From Gluconacetobacter aggeris (GTDB lineage: Bacteria > Pseudomonadota > Alphaproteobacteria > Acetobacterales > Acetobacteraceae): a stretch of DNA of 64,000 nt. Below, in pieces: positions 58,482-64,000 of this stretch. Below the pieces are notes generated by a model, which made no database searches, had not been told where the DNA came from, and saw nothing but the letters and a program-made list of their open reading frames with translations. Position 1 is the first letter of the stretch; every line of letters begins with the position of its first letter. A program made the translations under genes and the position numbers. Location of the stretch: the NCBI RefSeq assembly GCF_014174395.1, contig NZ_JABEQD010000003.1:1-64000 (forward strand). Direction: 5' to 3'.

Positions 58482-61436
58482 ATGGCCACACCGCCCCCCT
58501 CCCCGGACCTCCCGCCCGCCCTGGTGGCGCGCCACGGCACCTGCTCGCTGCTGACCCCGGACGGCGAACTGCTGACTGTTCCGGGAGACGAAGCCGCACG
58601 CCTGCTGCGCGACATGCCGCCGCCCCTGGTCGTGCATGCTCCCCTGACCGCGCGCCGGCTGGGCCTTCCACCCCTGCCCCAACCCACACCATGGCTCGAC
58701 CTGCTGGAACTGTTCCTGTTCGCCATGCCCGGCCGGACGGTCCCGCCCACGGCGCGTGGGCTGGCATTGGCCCTGGGACTGGACGATGCGCGGATCGGCG
58801 GGGCAGAGGCCGACCTGCTGCCCGATCTCGCCGATATCCTGCTCGACCACATCGCCGCCCGACAACCGACCCCGGCCGGCGAGGAGATGGCTGCGCTGGC
58901 GGTGCGGATGGACCATGCCGGCTGGGCATGGGGCCCCAGCGTGCTGGCGGCCCTGCGCGCCGCCCACCCGCTCCCGGCGGAGGTCCTGCAGCCCAGCGAT
59001 GCCATCCGCGTCTGGCGCCGCCTGCCGAAATGGGAGGAAACCGCTCCCCGTCCCACCCCGTCCAGCCTGCCGGTCCCAATCGCCGATGCCCGCCGCCGGC
59101 TGGCCGAAATGCTGGGCGCGCAGGCGGAAACCCGCGCCGGCCAAGCCGATTTCGCCGGCGCGGCCAGCGCTGCCTTCGCCCCGCGCCTGACACGGGGCGA
59201 CCCGCACATGGTGCTGGCCGAAGCGGGAACGGGCACCGGCAAGACCCTGGGCTATGTCGCCCCCGCCAGCCTGTGGGCCGAACGCAATGGCGGCTCCGTC
59301 TGGATCAGCACCTATACACGGCACCTGCAGCGCCAGATCGAAGGCGAACTGACGCGGCTCTACCCCGACCCGGCCATCCGGCGGCAGCATGTCGTCCTGC
59401 GCAAGGGACGGGAGAACTATCTGTGCCTGCTGAACATGGAAGAGGCAGTGAATGTCGCCGGCAACCGGGGCGGCCCGTCAGGCGGTATCGTCGCGCTGTC
59501 GCTGCTGGCCCGCTGGGCCGGGGTCACCGCCGATGGCGACCTGATGGGCGGCGACCTGCCCGGCTGGTTCGGCGACCTGTTCGGGCGCGGCACCATCGCG
59601 GGCGTGGCGGACCGCCGGGGCGAGTGCATCCATGGTGCCTGCCCGCACTATCAACGCTGTTTCGTCGAACATTCGATCCGGCGCGCGCGCCAGGCCGACC
59701 TGGTCATCGCCAACCATGCGCTGGTGATGACCCAGGCCGCATGGCACGCCATGGGCGGTGACGCCGCCTCGGACGAAGACAACATCCCCACCCGTTACGT
59801 ATTCGATGAAGGCCATCACGTGATGGATGCGGCCGATAGCGCCTTCTCCGTCGAACTCTCGGGGCTGGAAGCGGCGGAACTGCGCCGCTGGCTTCTGGGG
59901 GCGGAAGGCGCACGCTCCCGCGCCCGTGGCCTGAAACGCCGCCTGGACGATCTGGTGGTGGGCGATGCCAGGCTGGAATCCCCGCTGGATGCCGTCCTTC
60001 AGGCCGCCCACGCCCTGCCTGCGCCCGGCTGGTCGGGCCGCCTGGCCAACATGCTGCACGCATCCATGCCCGCGCCACCCGGCGACGATCCGGCCACGAC
60101 GGCAGCGCCCTCTTCCGATACCCTGCCCAATCCATGCGAGCAGTTCCTGCACCTGCTGGCCTGCCAGGTCCTGGCGCGCAGCCGCGCCGGCGACCCCGCC
60201 CAGTCGCCCGCCATGCAGCAGGGCTCCATCGAATGCGACCTGCACCCGCTGGCCGAGAACGTGCCGCCGGCCGCAACCACGCTGGCCCGGGCGCTGGACC
60301 GGCTGTCGGTCGCCCTGCGCACCCTGGTCGATCGGCTGCTGGAGCGGCTGGATGACGAATCGGGCGAACTCGACCCCGCCACGCGCGAGCGGATCGAAGC
60401 CGCCGTGCGGACGATGCGCCGCCGCGCCCTGAGCCGCGTCGACGGATGGAGCGCGATGCTGCGCGCGATCGGCGAGACGCGTGACGACACACGGCTCGGC
60501 GCCCCGCAATATGTCGATTTCATCCGTATGGACCGGCGCGAGGGACAGCGCCCGGGCGAGCAGGATGTCGGACTGCACCGCCACTGGCTGGACCCGACCA
60601 TTCCCTTCGCCACCGTGCTGGCGGCGCCGGCGCACGGGGTCCTGATCACCTCCGCGACCTTGCGCGACGAAAACGGAAGGGGCGACCCGGAGGAAGCCGA
60701 ACGTGCCTGGGAGGCCGCCGAGGCCCGGACCGGCGCCAGCCACCTCCCCTCGCCCGCGCTGCGGGCCTCGCTGGCCAGCCCGTTCGATTACCGGCACCAG
60801 AGCCGCGCCTTCATCGTGACCGACGTGGCCCATGACGATATCGGCGCACTTGCCGCGGCCTATCGTACATTGTTCCTGGCGGCCGGTGGCGGAGGCCTGG
60901 GCCTGTTTACCGCGATTTCCCGCCTGCGTGCCGTGCATCGAAGACTGTCGCAACCGCTGGAGGAGGCGGGCATCCCGCTTTATGCCCAGCATGTCGACGG
61001 CATGGATAACGCCACGCTGGTCGATATCTTCCGTTCGGAAGAAAATGCGTGCCTGCTGGGTACGGATGCCATGCGCGACGGGGTGGATGTGCCCGGCCGG
61101 TCGCTGCGTCTGGTGGTGTTCGAGCGCGTGCCATGGCCCCGCCCCGACATCCTGCATCGGGAGCGCCGCACGCACCTGTCGCACGGGGCACCGGGCGAAT
61201 ATGACGACCGGATCGCGCGCCTGCGCCTGCGTCAGGCCTTCGGCCGGCTGATCCGCAGCACCGGCGACCGGGGCGCGTTCGTCCTGCTCGACCGGCGGGC
61301 GCCATCACGGCTGATGTCGGCCTTCCCCGACGGCGTCGCCATCCGCCGGGCCGGCCTTGCCGAAACCGCGCGGGAACTGGAAGCGTTCCTGCGCGCCTCG
61401 GCGGACGGGGAGCATGCAGGGCCCCCCGCCCCGTAA
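58482..61436 (+). CDS. DinG/XPD-like ATP-dependent DNA helicase
   Basis: A 984-residue superfamily 2 helicase of the DinG/YoaA group. The N-terminal 210 residues are a family-specific extension with no motif I recognise. The Walker A is EAGTGTGKTLGY near residue 250, and motif II reads FDEGHH. Four Cys in NYLCLL, CIHGACPHYQRC form the 4Fe-4S cluster site. ARLRLRQAFGRLIRS is motif VI. DinG-type enzymes unwind D-loops and R-loops. The ATG at 58482 is chosen; an in-frame ATG four codons upstream is possible. Confidence 0.88.
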   Translation: MATPPPSPDLPPALVARHGTCSLLTPDGELLTVPGDEAARLLRDMPPPLVVHAPLTARRLGLPPLPQPTPWLDLLELFLFAMPGRTVPPTARGLALALGLDDARIGGAEADLLPDLADILLDHIAARQPTPAGEEMAALAVRMDHAGWAWGPSVLAALRAAHPLPAEVLQPSDAIRVWRRLPKWEETAPRPTPSSLPVPIADARRRLAEMLGAQAETRAGQADFAGAASAAFAPRLTRGDPHMVLAEAGTGTGKTLGYVAPASLWAERNGGSVWISTYTRHLQRQIEGELTRLYPDPAIRRQHVVLRKGRENYLCLLNMEEAVNVAGNRGGPSGGIVALSLLARWAGVTADGDLMGGDLPGWFGDLFGRGTIAGVADRRGECIHGACPHYQRCFVEHSIRRARQADLVIANHALVMTQAAWHAMGGDAASDEDNIPTRYVFDEGHHVMDAADSAFSVELSGLEAAELRRWLLGAEGARSRARGLKRRLDDLVVGDARLESPLDAVLQAAHALPAPGWSGRLANMLHASMPAPPGDDPATTAAPSSDTLPNPCEQFLHLLACQVLARSRAGDPAQSPAMQQGSIECDLHPLAENVPPAATTLARALDRLSVALRTLVDRLLERLDDESGELDPATRERIEAAVRTMRRRALSRVDGWSAMLRAIGETRDDTRLGAPQYVDFIRMDRREGQRPGEQDVGLHRHWLDPTIPFATVLAAPAHGVLITSATLRDENGRGDPEEAERAWEAAEARTGASHLPSPALRASLASPFDYRHQSRAFIVTDVAHDDIGALAAAYRTLFLAAGGGGLGLFTAISRLRAVHRRLSQPLEEAGIPLYAQHVDGMDNATLVDIFRSEENACLLGTDAMRDGVDVPGRSLRLVVFERVPWPRPDILHRERRTHLSHGAPGEYDDRIARLRLRQAFGRLIRSTGDRGAFVLLDRRAPSRLMSAFPDGVAIRRAGLAETARELEAFLRASADGEHAGPPAP

Positions 61437-61444
61437 TCTTGTCC

Positions 61445-61648
61445 TCAGAGCGGCTTGAGGTTCGATGCCGCCGCCTTGCCGCGCTCGGTCACGACGTCAT
61501 AGCTGACGCGCTGGTTCTCATTCAGTCCCCGCAGACCCGCCGCCTGAACGGCCGTGATGTGCACGAACACATCCTTGCCCCCATCCTCCGGCATGATGAA
61601 GCCAAAACCCTTGGTTGCGTTGAACCACTTCACGGTACCCGTCGCCAT
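61445..61648 (-). CDS. cspA: Cold-shock domain protein
   Basis: A 67-residue CspA-type protein, [17 protein letters not shown] with RNP1 (KGFGFI) and RNP2 (VFVHI). It binds single-stranded RNA and DNA and acts as an RNA chaperone. AAGGGA lies upstream of the ATG. The longer frame is non-coding. It converges with the helicase gene with an 8-base gap. Confidence 0.95.
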   Translation of the reverse strand: MATGTVKWFNATKGFGFIMPEDGGKDVFVHITAVQAAGLRGLNENQRVSYDVVTERGKAAASNLKPL

Positions 61649-61835
61649 AGTCACTTCGTCCCTTGTTGCCGGCATGATGCCGCTCGACCGATGTCTGCCC
61701 GACACGCGATACCCGACGGACTGCCCGCCGACGACCAGCATCGATCCAGATGGGTTATGGGCGCACGAACCCTGCCGCTTTGTCAAACCATGCCGATGAC
61801 GCTCCTCAAAAAATCATGACCCTGTCGAAATGCCG

Positions 61836-62897
61836 TCACTGGGCCAGGCGCAGTACCCCGATCAGCACGACAGCCAGCCCCGTCAGGACCAGAAGCGACA
61901 GCACGACCGTCGCCATCACCCGTCCACCGGCCTTCATCACCGTCCGCAAATCGGCGCCCAGTCCCAGTGCCGCCATGGACAGCACGGTCAGAACCGCCGC
62001 TCCGGTTCCCAGCGGCCGGACGGCACCGTCCGGCACCAGCCCCAGCAGGCGACACGCCGCCAGCGCCAGAAAACCGACCAGGAACCATGGCACCAGCGGC
62101 GGCCTTTCCCTCCGCGTCGCCCGATTCTCCCGCCCGTCCGGGTGCGCCAGGACCGACAGCACCAGACAGACCGGTCCCAGCATCAGTACCCGCGCCAGCT
62201 TGACCAGCATGCCCATCTGTATCGCCACGGTTCCCATCGGGGCGGCCGCAGCCATGACCTGCGGCACGGCATAGACGGTCAGCCCCGCCAGCGCGCCATA
62301 GGCAACCCCTTCCATGCCAAGCAGGATACCCAGCAACGGCAATCCGAGCACGACCACCACACCGAATAACGCGGTGAACGCGATCGACGCCGCAATCTCG
62401 TCATCATCAGCCGCGATCACGGGCGCGATCGCGGCGATGGCCGAATTGCCGCAGATCGCGTTGCCGCAGGCAACCAGCAGCGCCATGCGCGCCGGCACCC
62501 CGCACAACCGGCCGATGCCAAATCCCAGCAGGATCGCCACCGCCACCACAGCCGCAATCCCGACCAGCAACGCCGGACCGGCGGCGCGGACCACCGTGTC
62601 GCTGACCGACGCCCCCAGGAGCAGGATGGCCAGTTCCAGCGGGTATTTTGCACAGAAGGCAATGCCGGGGCGCCATTTCCGGGCCGGCGTCCATCGGCTG
62701 CGCGCCACCGTTCCGCACAGGATCGCCAGAACCAGCGCCTCCAGCCACGCCCGCCCGGTCCACGCGCGTTCCAGAGCTGCCAGCGCATAGGCCACACCCG
62801 TAACCAGCAGGCACAGCGCGATGCCGGGCGCCAGAGAGACCTCATTCCGGCGGAAACAGGCGGGCACGCCTGCGGTACGGGATACGGAATTCATCAT
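61836..62897 (-). CDS. YeiH-family putative sulfate exporter (UPF0324)
   Basis: A 353-residue inner-membrane protein with about 10 helices. It matches the YeiH/PSE family: KYPLELAILLLGASVS, VACGNAICGNSAIAAIAPVI and AMSLAALGLGADLRT-like SMAALGLGADLRTVMK near the end. The substrate is unproven; sulfate, taurine-derived sulfite or other anions have been proposed. AAGGAAG lies before the ATG at 62897. It is transcribed away from a LysR gene, the usual yeiH-yeiE arrangement. Confidence 0.87.
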   Translation of the reverse strand: MMNSVSRTAGVPACFRRNEVSLAPGIALCLLVTGVAYALAALERAWTGRAWLEALVLAILCGTVARSRWTPARKWRPGIAFCAKYPLELAILLLGASVSDTVVRAAGPALLVGIAAVVAVAILLGFGIGRLCGVPARMALLVACGNAICGNSAIAAIAPVIAADDDEIAASIAFTALFGVVVVLGLPLLGILLGMEGVAYGALAGLTVYAVPQVMAAAAPMGTVAIQMGMLVKLARVLMLGPVCLVLSVLAHPDGRENRATRRERPPLVPWFLVGFLALAACRLLGLVPDGAVRPLGTGAAVLTVLSMAALGLGADLRTVMKAGGRVMATVVLSLLVLTGLAVVLIGVLRLAQ

Positions 62898-63006
62898 GGC
62901 GGCTTCCTTTCACCGCCCGTGTTACCGCCCGACCGACCATTCTATCCAACGCATCATTCTTGTGGTTTTAATCGCAAATTCAGATCAATCAGGATCTCCC
63001 CCCTCC

Positions 63007-63888
63007 ATGACCCTCGAACAGCTCCGCATCTTCATCGCCGTCGCCGAACGCGAGCACATGACGGCCGGAGCAAGGGCGCTGAACGTCACCCAGTCGGCCG
63101 CCTCTGCCGCCATCGCGGCACTGGAGGACCGCCACGCCATTCGTCTCTTCCATCGGGTCGGCCGGGGCATCACCCTCACCGAGGCCGGCCGTCTGTTTCT
63201 CACCGAAGCCCGCGCCGTACTGGCCCGCATGGCCGCCGCCGAAAATGTGCTGGACGATCTGGGCGCCCTCCGGCGCGGCACCCTGCGCGTGGTCGCCAGC
63301 CAGACCATCGCCGCCTACTGGCTGCCGCCCCTGCTGGCGGATTTTCACCGCTGCCATCCAGCCCTGTCGATCACCCTTGCCATCCGCAATACCGAACAGG
63401 CCGCCGCCCAGGTCCGTACGGGCGAGGCCGAAATCGGAATCATCGAAGGCGAGATCGACGATCCCGCCTTGGCCCATTGGCCGATCGGCGAGGACCGATT
63501 ATTGCTGGTGCAGGCCGAACCGTTCGACGACACCCCCATCGATGCCGTCTGGCTGCAACGCGCCCGCTGGATCATGCGCGAGGACGGCTCGGGCACGCGT
63601 TCGACGCTCGACCAGCATCTGCGCCGCTTCGGCATCGCGCCCGACACGCTGGACGTGGCGCTGGTCCTGCCTTCCAACGAAAGCGTTCGCACCGCTGTCG
63701 AAGCCGGCGCCGGCATCGCCGCCCTGTCATCCCTGGTCGTCGCGCCGGGCATCCGCGCCCGTACATTGCACGCGGCGCCGCTTTCGTTCGGCCCCAGGGC
63801 CTTCTTCGGGCTGCGCCACAAGGAACGATATCAAAGCAAGGCGGCCGAAGCCCTGCTGGCCTTCATCACCGCATCCATCCGGCAATAA
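63007..63888 (+). CDS. LysR-family regulator (YeiE-like)
   Basis: A 293-residue LysR protein, normal length: HTH in residues 1-60 (EHMTAGARALNVTQSAASAAIAALE) and an effector domain with CysB/YeiE-like features. YeiE homologues respond to sulfite and regulate sulfur or iron genes. It lies 109 bases from the divergent yeiH gene, which it probably controls. Confidence 0.9.
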   Translation: MTLEQLRIFIAVAEREHMTAGARALNVTQSAASAAIAALEDRHAIRLFHRVGRGITLTEAGRLFLTEARAVLARMAAAENVLDDLGALRRGTLRVVASQTIAAYWLPPLLADFHRCHPALSITLAIRNTEQAAAQVRTGEAEIGIIEGEIDDPALAHWPIGEDRLLLVQAEPFDDTPIDAVWLQRARWIMREDGSGTRSTLDQHLRRFGIAPDTLDVALVLPSNESVRTAVEAGAGIAALSSLVVAPGIRARTLHAAPLSFGPRAFFGLRHKERYQSKAAEALLAFITASIRQ

Positions 63889-63897
63889 GACAAAAAA

Positions 63898-63924
63898 AAC
63901 CGCCCGCGAACGGACGGTTCTTTT
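63898..63924 (+). terminator. Rho-independent terminator of the YeiE-like gene
   Basis: AACCGCCCG-CGAA-CGGACGGTT (one G:U pair) is followed by CTTTT. It lies 9 bases past the stop; an A-run precedes it. Confidence 0.75.
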
Positions 63925-63985
63925 CCTGCCGGATAAAGCAGCACCCGGCCCGGGCACGAAACCCGGACCGGCAGGCTGATGGATC

Positions 63986-64000
63986 TTAGAAATCCATGTC
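63986..64000 (-). CDS. groEL: Possible 3' end of groEL
   Basis: The last 15 bases read, on the minus strand, Asp-Met-Asp-Phe-stop. GroEL of many acetic acid bacteria and other alphaproteobacteria ends in a Gly-Met-rich tail closing with MDF. The fragment is too short for proof. Confidence 0.35.
   Translation of the reverse strand, partial: DMDF

Overview
This is a GC-rich, tightly packed bacterial chromosome segment with about 52 supported protein genes. I see no tRNA, rRNA, CRISPR array, prophage or intact insertion sequence. The organism is most likely an acetic acid bacterium (Acetobacteraceae, Gluconacetobacter/Komagataeibacter-like). It carries the membrane PQQ alcohol dehydrogenase pair adhA-adhB and a cyoABCD quinol oxidase, together with alphaproteobacterial arrangements (class I lysyl-tRNA synthetase, DnaA-like Hda opposite purMN, helicase-S4-ferredoxin). 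The species is inferred from gene content only.

Layout. 1-12.1 kb (minus strand): a purine-nitrogen catabolism block. xdhA-xdhB-xdhC and a LysR regulator are followed by an operon of a flavin monooxygenase-like protein, hpxX, hpxY, hpxW (oxamate amidohydrolase), hpxK (allantoate amidohydrolase) and the start of hpxJ/pucG (ureidoglycine-glyoxylate aminotransferase). 12.4-17.6 kb (plus): a RutR-like TetR regulator, a carbamoylase, an omega-aminotransferase and an NCS1 permease, which look like the lower half of reductive pyrimidine (or hydantoin) catabolism. 17.6-23.1 kb (minus): hda-ppk-ppx-cdh. 23.2-25.4 kb: purM-purN and ndk. 25.6-28.8 kb: an ABC-F ATPase and an AI-2E/PerM-type membrane protein. 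28.8-34.1 kb: HAD phosphatase, small anchored protein, DegT aminotransferase, WbpM-type dehydratase and a divergent WecA/WbpL-type transferase, probably for a surface amino sugar. 34.2-36.8 kb: a secreted protein, MarR and an M17 aminopeptidase. 36.9-40.4 kb: Suv3/MgpS-like helicase, S4 protein and FdxA. 40.4-42.3 kb: a more AT-rich patch with two envelope proteins and few other genes. 42.3-46.2 kb: cyoABCD with a consensus FNR-type box upstream. 46.8-48.4 kb: Bax inhibitor-1 family protein and ThpR. 48.7-52.4 kb: adhA-adhB. 52.5-58.4 kb: sirtuin, UDG-family protein, MarC, a shortened MprF-like protein and class I LysRS. 58.5-63.9 kb: DinG-like helicase, cold-shock protein, YeiH-type exporter and its divergent LysR. 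The last 15 bases look like the 3' end of groEL.

How it works together. The first 17 kb would let the cell take up and strip nitrogen from purines and pyrimidine-derived carbamoyl compounds, releasing ammonia, CO2, glycine and oxalate. adhAB oxidises ethanol in the periplasm and passes electrons to ubiquinone; cyoABCD then oxidises ubiquinol with oxygen, so the two clusters form the short acetic-acid respiratory chain.

Nothing here is clearly a wholly new system. The best leads are the uncharacterised flavoprotein heading the hpx operon, the LysR-type and TetR-type palindromes, the FNR box and long leader of cyo, the hairpin in the adhA leader, the truncated MprF beside LysRS, and the AT-rich patch at 40.4-42.3 kb.
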